Source of the DNA: Selaginella tamariscina
Lineage: Eukaryota; Streptophyta; Lycopodiopsida; Selaginellales; Selaginellaceae
Assembly (NCBI GenBank): GCA_003024785.1
Contig: PUQB01000333.1
Coordinates: 186,001-250,000 of the forward strand
Reading direction: 5' to 3'
DNA: 64,000 nt
Shown here: piece by piece, positions 1 through 13,295 of the stretch
Layout: the number at the start of each line of letters is the position of its first letter
Numbering within the stretch: position 1 is the first letter of the stretch
Notes under the pieces: model-generated
What the model saw: the letters and a program-made list of their open reading frames with translations, nothing else
What the model was told of the DNA's origin: nothing
Databases searched by the model: none
Made by a program: the position numbers and the translations under genes

Positions 1-1990
1 ACGAGAACATTTTGGTAAATTACAATAATATATTAAATAGTTCTTACTATTAAAAGTAGGAAGTTATTATGTTTAGGCCGTTAAAGTCAAAATAATTTAA
101 ATTTAGCATTAACATTTAAGATTTTAACCATTATATTACAATAAAATTAACATAAAAACCTATCTTACAAAACTTAGATAATATTTATATAAAATATTTA
201 TACATAAACAAGTTATGAAAAATAGAATAGAATCAAATAAATATATGTGAATGAAATAAATTAAATAAGAAACTACTAAATAATAAGATTATATATGTGT
301 TTTTAAAATACATGTGTATGAAGTTCAAAAAATAATTCTAAAAACTTTAAAAAATATATATGTAAATAAGAAAGTTATAAGGAGTACATGTAATAAATAA
401 ATAAAATACATATATATGTGAAATACATAAATTGAGAGTTGAAAAAATTGAATTAACAATTGTTTATAGACATTATATCTAAATCAAATCGAACGCTCTA
501 TGAAAAGCACATAAGGAAACTTCTATAAATATATATCGCTTTGCATGTTTTACTGTGTACCAACACACAGACGCGCGCGCGCACTATGTATACACACATA
601 CATATACGTATATGTATATATAAAAAACATACATATAACACATCTATATAGATGCATAAATAAAAATATAAAATAAACAATTAAAGGGAAATTCTAAATC
701 TTGGGTTGAAACTTGAGTTCTGCTTTGTCAACCAATTATACTCGCATAATCAACAATACACACACACACATATATGTGTGGTGTGTGTGTGTGTGTGTGT
801 GTAGTCAGCAGCTACAAAGAGATGGGGAGAAAGTCTGTATACTATGGACGTCTTTCCGATGGTTTAGAAGTTTCACTTGTCACAGGGTTTTACGATAGTT
901 GACGCATGAGAGTGGTGTGTGTGTGTTTGTGTGTGTATGTGTGTGTGTGTGAGTGGGAATGGTGTGTGGCCGTGTTTCCTCTGTATTAGTATCATTCACT
1001 CATAACTAAGTGCATAATTTACTATGGTAAGTTAAAACATTGCACTAAAATATTAATATAGACTTATATAATATAAGCTTAATCTGTTTACATGTTTCAA
1101 ACATATTTGACATATATGTATGTATTATGTATAAATTACAAACTCGTTATTTTGACATATTATTTAATTAAGTATTGTTAATATATTTTAATTTTATATG
1201 CTTAAACAAAACTCAAACAAAAATAAATAAATTAAAATATTTTTTTAGTATATTACATCTATTTTTTAATATAAAATATTATTAATATATCTAATTTATT
1301 TATGATTGCCAATTCATATACTGCATTTTATTATGCTTGCAGGAATGTATCAAATAGGCTTTTGTTTAAATAACCTTTTGATATTAATCTTAATACATTT
1401 TGTTATGCTTTAGATATTTAAATTACAACTCGACCACTTTGTAAGATAGTTCTTGCATATAGCATAAAGATAAATTTATATAAATATACACTCTAGACAT
1501 CGTATACGCGTGTGACACGCAAGTTCCCAAACTTATATTTATAAACAACGAAAAAAAGGAGTTATATGACATTTTTCTGAATATGCACATCTATTCACCA
1601 TAAAACTTGATTTTAGAAAAAACTTTTATTTTTTAACAAATATAAAATTACACATCAAAGAGTTAGATACAATATGCAATCTTAAAAATTATACTTTAGA
1701 AATGGAACGTATCATAACGTTATTTATAAATTACATATTATTTAAATACTTTAATGATTAAAATTTAGCATTAGTAAAATCGTATCATTAATAAAAATCA
1801 AATAATTAAAACAAACACTACATCACAAATACAAAATGAAAGCATATTTAACTGAGCTTTGTTATATCAATATATAAGTTAATTGCACGTCAAAGAAAAT
1901 GAAAAAGGAAAGTACCTAATTCCTTTAATATTGTTTTCAAAGGATGTACCTTTTGCATATACCTTTACAATAAATATAACCTTCCTTAGG
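1..1990. repeat. AT-rich non-coding block, copy 1 of a duplicated segment
   Basis: Very AT-rich DNA without a credible gene. Short stretches recur near 13.9-14.9 kb in the same orientation: a 'tttagcattaacatttaag' stretch near 100 matches one near 14,060, and the mixed region at 480-760 (ending in a run with AAAGGGAAATT, then 'gaaacttgag') matches 14,600-14,860. A reverse-oriented relative lies near 16,330-16,480. TG/AC microsatellites sit at about 757-803 and 915-951. The small open frames here are microsatellite translations. Similarity was judged by eye and the middle of the block is less certain. Confidence 0.55.
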
Positions 1991-2600
1991 TCTGATAGAG
2001 ATAAGGATGAAGCCAGGAAAGTTTTCAATGTGTGTGGTAACAAACAAGGCAGCTAAGATGGAGAAGTTCATGGCAGTGGCACAAGTTTTTAATGGGAATG
2101 AGGACAAGGTGGTAATATTATGCAAAGACAAACAAAAGGCAGAACATCTATGGAGAGAGATGGAGAGATGCATAAAGCCATTAAGATATGGTGATCTTGT
2201 TGTTCTCAATGATCCAGACGATCTTGTTAAAGGGCATGGTCATCGGTATTTGACAAATCCTTGTAGCCGCTGTGTCATCTTCATTACAAAACCCTTGTTG
2301 GAAAAGGTTTGCTTCCAATCCAATCACACATCCTCATTGCTTACGATGTAGAATGTAGCGAGGACATCCAAAACTTAGTTAACTGGGTTACGCAGTAAAT
2401 CCTACTGTTATAAGCTTATGGGAAGGAAGCCTCCAGCGGTGTCACTTTGCAAGGGAGGTAGAGAATTTTACGAGACAGACATTCTTAGAGTTTATAGTAA
2501 AAAGGATTAGTTACCTACCATCTTCAGAATCCTCCGAGGCTCGCAAGAAAATTTGCTACGACTTGGCTTCCTAGTTGCATGTTTAAATCTAAGATATGGA
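1990..2600 (+). pseudogene. DEAD-box RNA helicase C-domain fragment, copy 1 (decayed)
   Basis: The open stretch from 2,007 encodes a segment with KMEKFMAVAQVFNG followed by KVVILCKDKQKAEHL. This resembles the region before and at motif IV of DEAD-box helicase C-terminal domains. Further on, around 2,320-2,380, the DNA aligns with copy 2 (15,125-15,730), where a motif V-like AYDVGCGEDIENLVN can be read. Here the frame is broken and the ATP-binding N-terminal domain is absent. A homologous segment up to about 2,600 has no continuous frame. The family call rests on spacing and motif likeness only. Known family role: ATP-dependent RNA unwinding; this copy cannot be functional. Confidence 0.45.
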
Positions 2601-5600
2601 GTTTACTGGACTTTTACATTGTTATATCAATCATGGCTCTCTAGTTAGTTTATAGCTTGATGAGGAAAAAGTACTTGTTAAAATGGGTATATGATGCCAG
2701 TAAGCCCATTTATAAACAATGACACAACCATAGACCCAATAGAATAAAATTGCTTGTACTATTTCAGCTAAATATTGTTTTGAGGCTGCAAAGGAACTTG
2801 CTAATAGTTTCTAAACGGGAAATGTACAATGAGCAAGTAGCATGGAATATGGAACTTGCTATGGCTGGGCTGAAAAGAAACCTGCTAGAGGTAACATAAG
2901 AGGAGTATTAAATATAAACTAGAAATGGCATGAGCAAGCAACCCAAACTTATTATGGGTTGTAGGATAAAGGAACTCGCTAACAGCCCGTAAGGAACGAG
3001 AGAGGAGTATAAGATTAGGAAACCTTGAGAGAATATTGTATACATAGAAATTCATTTAAAATATATAAATATGTTTTTTTATATAAACTTTGTTAAAGTA
3101 TTACCTAATTCCATGGAAAACAACTCGAAAATTAACTCAAGGGCTCTTCGACTTTATTAGCTACTTAATTTTGTGGTTATTGTAATATAAGAGATAAACA
3201 ACTGTGGAGAACAACTTGAATGGCAAGTTTGTATCTAAGATGCGCAAAAAGTTTTTAAATTTGTTACACACTTTAACAATCATAATTGGCATTAGAGTAC
3301 AGTTTACTTTTTATGGAAAAGCCCACTTGTATTGTTACATTAATTAAAAAGTGTTAAGACATAAAGAAAAATAAATAAATAAACAACTATAAAATTATGA
3401 AAAAAGATTTAACAAGAATAAATAAATAATAATAATAATATAAAAACATAATAAAAAAGTTGTGTCAATGAAAAGTTAATTTAAACCTTCTTTATATAGC
3501 AAAAACTATATAAGAAATACCTTTTAAAATCTTATACATATTAAAAATATTACAAAAATGTTTGAGTTCAATAACAAATTTTGTATATTTGAGACAGTTT
3601 TGAAGCATATTGAAAATAAAAAATTGATTTCTAAAATTATTTATTTGAAGATAATAAATTATTTAAAATCCAAAAATTATCTCGCATAATGATAAGTGAT
3701 AGTAAAAACGATTTTAAAAAATGTTTTAAAATCCAAAAACAATAATTAGGTTCTCTTGTAAGTATAAAGAAGTATAATAATGCTCCCTCCAATACATAAA
3801 TATAAAATACAAATGTAAATTAATAAAAATAAGTATGTTGGAGATGATACATTATATTAAAAACTAGAAAAAAAGACTTAAACATTATAATCAGCTTATC
3901 ATATGGGCATGTAAAAAGGTAATGTTAATGAAATAATCATTATTATTTATGATAGTTGTTAATTCTTAAGTTAATAAATAAAAACAAACAATGCTATTAC
4001 AATGTTGTAAGATTTATCATATATGTTAATTATATTCATGTTAAGTTTAAACTTTTTTAAAAATAATAATTTCATCCAAATAGATAATAATGAAAACATT
4101 AAGAAAATCGTAAAACATATTGTTTGCTATGTGTTTAAACACTATTGGTGCATTTAAAAAATTAAAAAGTATTATAATGTACTTGAATTATTCATAAACA
4201 TGTGTAAAATCAATTTTATTTCTTAATTTGAATTTGATTGTACATTGATTAAAAATCAATCTTTATAAATATTAAACTTGATCAATTACTTTAACATATA
4301 AAAAAGTAAATACTTGTTTTAAATAATAATTATGTTCAACCCTGATAAAACTATCTATAAAATGAAGATTATCATTTTTTTTTATAATTTCTTATCACAA
4401 CGGACACATTTGAAATTTTAAAAAAATATAACACGACCAAAATCTTTACTACGTGTCAACTCTTTGCATTCAATCGATTATAATGTTAAATAAAATTAAT
4501 TATAGCAATTTTTTTTTAATTTACTTTCATAAAGCTTTTAATTCCTGATAAACCATAAATTAAATATGTAGAAGGTTAATTATCATTAATAAGATCAATA
4601 AGATAATAAAAATATAATTTTTAAGAAAAACAAATTGCAAAATTTGATGAATAAACAATGATAAAAGATTATGATGAAAATATATTTAAAAAGTCAATTG
4701 AGAAATGCGGATATAAGAATATAGGAGTATAAATTAAATTGTAAAAATATAAATGGAGAGAAGAAGATTGAAATTATAAAATATGAATGAAAAATAACAT
4801 TCATAGTGTATATTATTATAAAATATGTATGCCAAAGTATAGTGTGAGGACAAGAGGGTAAAACACACTCTTTTACTTGTTAATTAAAAAATTAACTTAC
4901 AATTTTAAGCCATAAAAGACACAAGAAATTGAAGAATAAAATTCTAAAATAATATTAAAAAAAATGTTGCACCAAATTAAAAATATGTAGCTTTCACCAA
5001 CTTTATATTATTAACTATCATTTTGAAAATAATTATATGTTCATTCACAACCTAATAATCTTTTATTTAATCAATTAATATATTTAAATATCATGATTAA
5101 CAATAAATTTTTAGTTCATAAAGTTGGTTGTTCCATTATATATTAAAATCTTACACGTGAAATTCGTACTAACATTTAAATTTTTTATGAAAAAGACATA
5201 ATTTGTTATAATTATTCTTTATGGTAGGTCACTCTAATTATTACTAAATGAATAATTAAGAGTGTTATTTCAAGTCTTTTTGTTATCATAAGCTACGTTG
5301 GTTTAACAAAGTCACTTAACCTAATATTATTTTTAAAGAAACACACTTTATACTAGTTATTTAACGCAATTGTTAAATTAACCTTTACATTCTTAGTTAC
5401 ACTAGCAACAAAATTCACAAGCTCAAAAAGCATTTGTCAAATTTACATTCCCAAATATAGTGATGAAGACTTTGTTCATCCATGCTAAATTATAAACAAT
5501 ACTTATTAAGTAGCCGACAGAATCATTGGTGAACAAGGATATCAAAATAATTAAAGTTGGATAAAAAAAAAAAGATCAAAAAATAATATATGTTAGATGA

Positions 5601-8170
5601 TTACATGTTAATTTGGTAACATATAAACAAGAACCTCGATAAAACCTAATGGGATGTTTATTTATTTAAAAGTGGACAGAATCATTGGTGAACAAGGATA
5701 TCAAAATAATTAAAGTTGAATAAAAAAAAAGATCAAAAATATATGTTAGATGATTACATGTTAATTTGGTAACATATAACAAGAACCTCGATAAAACCTA
5801 ATGGGATGTTTATTTATTTAAAAGTGGACAATGTTTGATCTTAAATATGATAATGATGAAGTTCAAACTTGCTTTAGCCAACTTTAATGATAAGACTTGA
5901 AGGAAAATTCTAAAGTTTAAATTAATAAAGCATCGGGATTGTTATGAAATAACTCAAAAAGTTATTTATGATATATCATGGAAGACTTATACAATAAAGA
6001 TGATAAACCAAAACTTAAACCCGTAAAATTATTCTTTAATATTTGTGTAAATAAGGTTCAATAAATAATCAACTTAGTTACATCAGTTTAAAATGCAAAT
6101 CACTTTGTAGGCATTTTAAGGTTTCTAAACACACTAACAAATCCTATAAGATCTTAAAAATCGATAATTTTACCACCATTGTAAAAAACTAAGGGCCCAG
6201 TCTCGAAATATTTTATCATAATTCGCAAGCGAAATTCCCGAATGTTATAATTATAATAAGGTTAATCATTTTATAAAGAATGTCAAACATCATCACAATA
6301 ATTAGGTCATTTCAAAAGTTCAAAGGAAATTATTGAAATAAATTTATGTCAAACATAACCAGTCTTGTTTATTATTAAAATAATAATGACTCTTTACTAT
6401 ATTTAATAAAAAGATACAATAAGACTAAATTTAATAAATGATCGATACTGGAATACATATAATTTATATCAGTTAGTTTAGTTCATTTGTTATATTTAAA
6501 CATGATTGTATAGGTGATTTTGATTGTTTTTTAAACAGGTCATCACACAAATGGCTGCCAAACAAATTTTTCTTTTAAGGTTGACTTGATTATACAGTTG
6601 ACCATTAAAATTCTTTAATGTTTTTAAAACATCCTTTTTAACATAATTTTTATATAGTTTCCTTAGAAAACTATATACATTTTGTACATCAAAATACAAG
6701 CTTTATATTGTTATTATAACATTAAAGTGTCATACTAATTTTATGTTTTCATATCTTATAATTCAACAAATCTCTTTGAACATGTGCATATATGTGGTAT
6801 TAAGTAATAAAAACATAGTTGTTTAATGATTTTGTATATAAAAGACCGTAACATTAAGCAATCCATTATCTGTATGATTTATGAAAAACTTATTATACTT
6901 TTATTCATTTATTATATTACCTTTTTTAAACAAAATGTTCAAAATTAAATATTCAACTATTCAATTGTTTCATACATATTTACTTTATAACTTTTAAATT
7001 TATGTTAATTAAATCTTAAAAATTTTTATTCCACTTTTTATGTTTTACACTTTTAACATTTAATGGACTTAAGTTCTAAAAACAATAACATTTAATCTTA
7101 CTCTATTCATATTAATCACACATGCTTTAAAGATATATATGTATTCTATTGTTTCATGTTTATTTATTTTAAACTATTTCTATTACTATAAGCTAATTTA
7201 TAATTAGCATATATTGTAATAAATATACCTACCTCGTATACCATATATATAATAACATATTTATTAAAGAATCATATAACAATGTATATAGTATATGTAT
7301 AGATTCACATCACACATGTATGTATGTATGGACACGCCTATGGTAGACGTATTAATTTTTCCTTTTTTTCTATTGTTGTCACGAACTTAAAAATGAAGTT
7401 TAGTCTTTGAATTAGTTGTAACACATTGCTAATGTCAAGCTAAATAGCGAGAATTCAGCGGATAAATATTAATGTTTAAAGGTTAATCCATACTATTCAA
7501 ACAATTAACCAATGGTTAATTACAATCACTGCATCGACTATGATAGTTAATAAAAGAGAATGCAACCCATATTTAAAGGTTAATCAAACAATAGTTAATT
7601 ACGATATCTAAATTGATCAACTTAACCTCAGTTAATTCGGGTTGACTTACTGATTCAATTTGAATTCGAAAAAATGCACACTGAGTATATACAATTTATA
7701 TAGTCTAGTCATATATATCAATTTGAATTTCGCGCAATCGCGGTTTCCGCACGACGTCAACAGCCCTACCTACAACAGGTAAAACAAATGACAATAATCA
7801 TTAAGTGTAATACACAACATGGCATTGTTTATTCGTACGTATATTTTTACGCATTCCGTACCCTCTTTCAGTCACACACGATGTCATGCTTTGAGTATTT
7901 TTAAATTTAATTAATTATTTCCTGGTTTTTACATAAAACCCCTATACCGACATGTGTGTTAACAATGTAAAACATATAAATATATTCATCTTTATATATT
8001 TATTTTTTTCCAAATAGGAATATTGGTGAATATGCCGTACTGACAAATATATGCAGTATATTCCCGAACATAAAAAGGCAGCAATTTATATAAGTGTCTC
8101 AGCTGCTTTAAAACAGTAGCACATAAGAAACAATAAGAATCAAATAAGCAACAGTCGCTATGATATTCTC
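2600..8170. other. AT-rich intergenic DNA, no gene seen
   Basis: About 5.5 kb of strongly AT-rich sequence on both strands with only short, composition-driven open frames. No RNA gene, conserved protein motif or transposon terminus was recognised. The only structured feature is the tandem duplication at 5,516-5,826. Confidence 0.6.
5516..5826. repeat. Tandem duplication of a ~159-bp AT-rich unit
   Basis: Two adjacent copies each start with GACAGAATCATTGGTGAACA and end in a shared TTTATTTATTTAAAAGTG stretch. Unit 1 is 5,516-5,674 (159 bp) and unit 2 is 5,675-5,826 (152 bp). They differ mainly by length of an A run and a 4-base gap, so the duplication is recent. No coding content. Confidence 0.9.
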
Positions 8171-9012
8171 TTCTAATCAATTCGCCTCTTCTTTCTCTCA
8201 CTTCCATCGGCATCATATGTGTCATCGTAGCCTTCATCAGTTTCAGATTCACTTACCCCAGGACGATCAGCTGTGAAACATTCAGATATTATTTCTCTAT
8301 CAGTTCCGGGCAGTACGCGGTCGCCACCTCGAGGAAGCTATCTCAAGGCTTCATGCAGACTTGTACCTGGTCGTGGAAGCAACTGATTTTCATGTAGATC
8401 CCAAATCGACTTGAAGATGTCCCTCGCCACTTGTTTAGGAGAAACATCTGGGGCGCAGCCAAAATCTATCAAATAAAGTCTTGCATTACAACGAATCAAT
8501 TCTACATCGTTAAAGTCATACCCTTGGATGAAGAACATTATCCTTTGATGAAGAACATTTATGTAAATAACTTGCCAAGCTCGCTTAACTCATAGCCTGC
8601 ATCGTTCAAAACCTCACGATAACCTCTAAATAAGCTCTCTCTAAAGTAAGCTCTCTCTGCATCATAAAGTCTCTCCATTATAATGAAGGGCTGTGTAACT
8701 TTGTACTTTAGCCAAGGTAAGTATTCAAGATCTATTAAGCCGTGGGAACATTCATAGTTCCTCCTGCAACCTCAAATGCAGCTACCTGTCCAGCAGCTTC
8801 ATCCTTGTAATCTATTTGTGTATATGTATCAATAATCTTAAAAGCAGGCTTCTCACTCACTCTGAAAACACTGTCACTTGAACGGCCATGTCCAATTAGA
8901 GGAGGCTCCAGAACTTCTTCTTCCTCACTGCCTTTCACCTCGTCCTCTTCTAAAGAACCCAACGGATTCGAATCCCGTGATCCCATTCCTAAAAGTTAAG
9001 AAGATAGATTCA

Positions 9013-9036
9013 CTCTGCAACAGGGCTTTTTTTAAA
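9013..9036. repeat. hAT left TSD and terminal inverted repeat
   Basis: TSD CTCTGCAA occupies 9,013-9,020 and the left TIR 9,021-9,036 begins CAGGGCTTTTTTT. It pairs with the right TIR at 13,273-13,287. Confidence 0.95.
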
Positions 9037-9330
9037 ATAACATTTTGGCATCTTGAATGAAGTTTGACTATATATGATTTAATGCTAATTGAGCCTAAGT
9101 TTATCTAAGTATTTGAAAACGGCATATTCCGAGGTCTGTACATCGGAAAAAATAATTCTTCGAATATTCTAAACCTTGATGAACGAGAAGAACACCTGAG
9201 TTTTAATTGAAATCTTCGACCAACGCAGTGGTATAACTTGAGTGGTAATCTACTGGCCTATTTTTCTCCTCTACATATTCTACTTTTCATTCTATAATCT
9301 CTACTCTTTCTCTATGTCAGGAGTAGCAGG

Positions 9331-12300
9331 GTGCGGACACGGGGGAGCGAGCATGGTCATGGAGTTGCCACGATTGTTTGTGGGTGTGGCAGTCGTGGTT
9401 GTGGAGTTGCGATGGATCGTGGTAGTGGTAGTGGTAGTGGCCGTGGCCGTGGTCGTGGCCGTGGCCGTGGCCGTGGTCGTGGCTGTGGAGTTGCGGTAGA
9501 TCGTGGGTGCCACCGTGGAGTTGTAGATCGTGGGCGGGGGCGTGGCCATTTGAGCTTGGCTCCAGGGTTTTCAGCCACAGAGGTACTAGAAGTAGAAGAA
9601 GTAGTAGTGGAGGATGTAGTGGTCCCATCCGACCAGCCAGGAGCAACTGAAGAGCAGCCTACTAGGAGCAATCGGCAAGATCAATCGCCTAGGTCAAGGA
9701 GTCACTGTCCAACTAGTAGCAGTAGTCTTGAGCCGCCAACTGAAACAACAGAGAGAAGAGCAGCAAAGTCGAGGTCGACCACGTGATTCAATCTGGAAAT
9801 TTCTCTATTGCTGTCCAGAAGGACTTCTACGCACTGGGCAGATTTATACAGATCCTCAAGTCTATGCAGGGAATTCGGATTTGTGGGAGAAAATAGTGCG
9901 GTGTTCTATATGTTCTGGCATTATCAACTTCAAGTACGCAAAACCAAAGGGTATCAAGGAGCACATTTTGGGATTCACCACAGATCCACTTGATCGTTGT
10001 CGTGGGGATTGGTCAAAACGATATAAGGCAATCCAGCAGTCAGAACCAAAGGAGTTTGCATGTAGGGTACTCTTCGCTTTCAGAAATTTGTTGAATCTCT
10101 TGAGCAGTATCGAAACAATCGTCATGCGGGAATGTCTTTGCTAAGGCAGCCAAGCAGGTTCAGGACTGAATCAGCATCCTCCTCAGGTTCTCACCATGCT
10201 ACTTCGGCCTCCACACATGGTTCCAAGCCCCGTTGTGTGGACATCCCTGACACTAATGATTTCGAAGCGTGGGAGTGGATTAATCACCTCGAGGATCCAA
10301 GAGCAAAAGCCGCTGCACAAAAACTATTTCAAGTGAAACGGGAATATGAGTTGTCGCATTATGGTCTAAGTTCTATAGCAGTATTTCAGCCTGGGAGCTT
10401 GGAACTAGCAGATGGGAGGGAACTGGAGATCCTTGCAAGAGATGTATCATCACCACCAGCTCGTCCAATGCCAACTGCAAGAAACAACAGTTACAATACT
10501 CATGCTCTGTATGCTTACTCCCCCGAGGAACTAAAGGAGTGGCATAAGAAATATGCAATGCATGTGTATTGCACTGCCATGCCATTTACTCAAGCTCTAT
10601 TTGAGACTGCTCATGCAGCCTCTATGTATCCTTTGCCAACAATGGATGCCTTACGTGGAGAACTGCTGGATGAAATCGCAGAGGAGCATAGGCAGATCGT
10701 GGATAGAAAACTTCAAGCGGCTGCAAACTCTCATCATCCTCGACCGCTTTGTCTCGTCACTGACGGTTGGAAAACGGTTAATAGATCGCACTTGGGGAAC
10801 ATTATGATTGTTGATGCCACTCACCATGAGGAGTTCTTCTATGGGTCATTTGAATGCCCAGAATCTTCAGGTATTCTATTTTGTGATCTATATGAATCAT
10901 TCCTAACTTTTGATTATGTGTACGCAGCTCATAAAATCTTTGACAAGTTGTATGCTGTGGTGCAAACCGTGCAAGCCCGTGTAACCAGTAGAGTACTCAT
11001 GCCAGAGGGTGGTGACACATTTGAGCAAGATGCCTCATTAGAGGAACAACAGAGACGTGAACAATATTTGCGAATTCGAAGAAAACGTGCTATTGTTGCT
11101 GTCATTATGGATAACGCAAGCAACATGAAGGCAGTTGGGCGAAAGATGGAGGAGACTTTTGTGGACATATGGAGCGTACCGTGCCAGTGTCACGCACTCA
11201 ATTTAGTTCTGAATTCCTGGGTGAAACAAAAGTTCATCAAGCGGTATATTGACCAAGGGAAGACAATAGTTCAATTGGTTCGTAACACGGGTAATGTTCT
11301 GGAATTTTATCGAAAACATAAGTGCGCTGCGAAATGGGAGGGAACTTATCAAACCAGTAACTACAAGGTGGGTGGTTATTTCAACTTACTTCGATTTTTA
11401 GCACTAATTTTGTTTTGTTTTTTTTTTTTTTTTTTTTTTTTTCAGATTTGGAACTTATTATTACATGTTGAAGCGAATGCTGGATGAGAAGGGCACTTTG
11501 CTAGATGTTTTTAGTTCTCCAGAGTTTGCTAATTGGCTACGCAAACAACCTCAAGATGCAAAAGTTGCGCAAAGAAAGCTATAGAGAACCTTGATAATGT
11601 TGAGTTCTGGCAAGGAGTGGATAGGGTATTGCAGCTGATGTGCCCAGTTGTGAAGGCTATCAAGTTCTTTGATAGGTCTGCACCAACGATGGGATTTGTG
11701 TGGCAGGCTTGGAAGTATATAAAGGTGATGACAGCAGGAGTTTTTGGTTTTAGTTCACAAGAGAAGCAGGTGCTTCTAGCTTTGCTAAGGCAACGTCAAC
11801 AAAAATACCTAAACACATGCGACTTGTTTGGGGCAGCTTGGTGTCTAAATCCTAGATACAGGGACTCATGGAGAGGAGATCTAGATGCCAACCGGGCATT
11901 GAGTCAAGCAATGCAACGTTTTTATCCAAACAGCTCGGATGCATTCCAATGTAACCAGGAATATTTCGTGTTCAAGGAAGCAGATGGCCCCTTTAGTTGC
12001 ACAGGCAGTGTAGCGAGGTTCTTTGATCCACCCAACATCGTAGAAGATGCTCCATATAAGCTTTGGGCTTCATATTCAATACTCGATTGTGAACTACCAC
12101 TACTATGGAGGTTTGCTTGCTCTATACTTGGCTTAACCGTTTCAAATTCTGCAGCAGAAAGAAACTTCAGCTCATACGGCAATGTGTTGACCATTAAACG
12201 GAACAAGTAAGTTTACTTTTTGGAATTTTTTTTAGTTTATTCACGGCATAGAGTCTTGACTATAGCAAACTGCAGCCTAACTCTCGAACGGACGACGAAT

Positions 12301-13080
12301 TTAGTAAACATTTACCAAAATCACCGTCTATGGAGCAAGGCACACAGTCGTAGGCATGCAAAGTCAGGGGCATTGGGAATGTGGACAGGAGCTGAATTTG
12401 ACATCACCCAGCCAACAAGTTCAAGTTCAAGCCATAGAAGTATTGATACTACTACAAGTGATGAAGCACCAGCAACAATAGGAAGGTCGTATGCAGATGT
12501 TGATGCAGACGACTCATTAGACGAAGACGAGGGTGACAATAACCATGAGGCACATTAATGTGAGTATTGTATTTTCACATTGCTTGTGCATTTGATGCAT
12601 TTGCATTTCAGGTCCTATGATGAAGATGAGGACCCGGACAAGCATCCAGACGTTGAGAGGGCATTAAAAAATTTAGACCCGAGCTCCGCAGCCTTTACCC
12701 CACCAATGGCACCACAAGAAGCACCTACAGCTAGTGAGTCTATGTTTTTAGATGTGTCGGTGTCTCCAGTGCCTGTCCCGTTCACATTCCATTCAGAAGG
12801 TGGCCCAGAACTTGCTCTCCAACCCCGCAATATCTTTGGGTCATGTGCTATGGGCCAGCAGCTTGAACAAGTTCAACCAAGTGCACGAACAAGTGAGATC
12901 CAAGAGGAAAGAAATGATATTAATATAGACGTAGACATTGGTTTAGTGACCCAGCGACGGCCCAAGAAAAGGACGAGGAGAGTTTGTGAATTAGCGAGTC
13001 TGCCTGATTTAGGCAGTGGCAAAGCACCACTAGGAGATCCTCACGTTCTTGATTTAGATGTTCAAGAAGGATCTGGGTGA
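9331..13080 (+). pseudogene. hAT transposase (BED finger, DUF659, hAT dimerisation domain), frame-broken
   Basis: Read in order: a Gly-Arg-rich start (about 9,415-9,540), an AT-hook-like RGRPRDS, a BED-type finger with VRCSIC and a downstream IKEHI (around 9,895-9,965), a DUF659 region with TDGWKTVNRSHLGNIM, the hAT motif VPCQCHALNLVL near 11,178-11,213, and a C-terminal dimerisation region ending NSAAERNFSSYGNVLTIKRN. An intron at 12,207-12,275 (GTAAGT...TGCAG) joins the last two parts in phase. A second probable intron at 11,368-11,445 carries a ~22-T tract, but the frame after it is shifted by one. Other frame changes lie near 9,730-9,790, 10,132-10,144 and 11,533-11,582. The last segment (12,613-13,080) holds an NLS-like RRPKKRTRR. 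The enzyme family cuts and joins element ends in the nucleus; this copy looks inactive as written. Confidence 0.85.
9412..9500 (+). repeat. Minisatellite of GGCCGT/GGTCGT units coding Gly-Arg/Gly-Ser repeats
   Basis: Imperfect hexamers (GGTAGT, then GGCCGT/GGTCGT) give an SGSGSG run followed by about eight GR pairs in the transposase frame. The repeat keeps all three frames on both strands open, so the overlapping frames here are shadows. Confidence 0.85.
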
Positions 13081-13272
13081 ATAGAAAAGATCTCATGTTT
13101 TATTTTAAAAACTGCTTGCATGCACGTGTTCAATAAATACTTTCACATTTTAAATTCACGAGCTCCGGACCGGATTATTTTCTGACTACTCAGTTTTAAT
13201 ATAATCATAAAAATTAACTTTTGCTAATATTTAAAAGTGCAACTTTTGCATTTAAAATGCAGATTTTGCATC

Positions 13273-13295
13273 TTTAAAAAAGCCCTGCTCTGCAA
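13273..13295. repeat. hAT right terminal inverted repeat and TSD
   Basis: TTTAAAAAAGCCCTG at 13,273-13,287 is the inverted copy of the left end with one T fewer, and is followed by the second CTCTGCAA at 13,288-13,295. Confidence 0.95.

Larger units (their letters stand above)
9021..13287 (+). mobile_element. hAT-superfamily DNA transposon, complete ends (4,267 bp)
   Basis: The left terminus reads CAGGGCTTTTTTTAAA and the right terminus is its reverse complement with one T fewer. The element is flanked by a perfect 8-bp direct repeat CTCTGCAA at 9,013-9,020 and 13,288-13,295. Eight-base target duplications and CAGGG ends are hallmarks of hAT elements. The cargo is a DUF659/BED-type transposase read left to right. 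The intact TSD shows the ends have not moved since insertion, while the transposase frame is damaged, so mobility would need a helper enzyme. Confidence 0.95.

Noticed and set aside
498..898. Short open frames across the TG/AC repeats near the left end
   Set aside because: They are translations of microsatellites, rich in Tyr, Cys, Val and His-Thr runs, with no start context or homology.
9242..9671. Several overlapping long frames on both strands at the GR-coding minisatellite
   Set aside because: The hexamer repeat keeps every frame open; only the plus frame continuing into the AT-hook and BED finger is supported.
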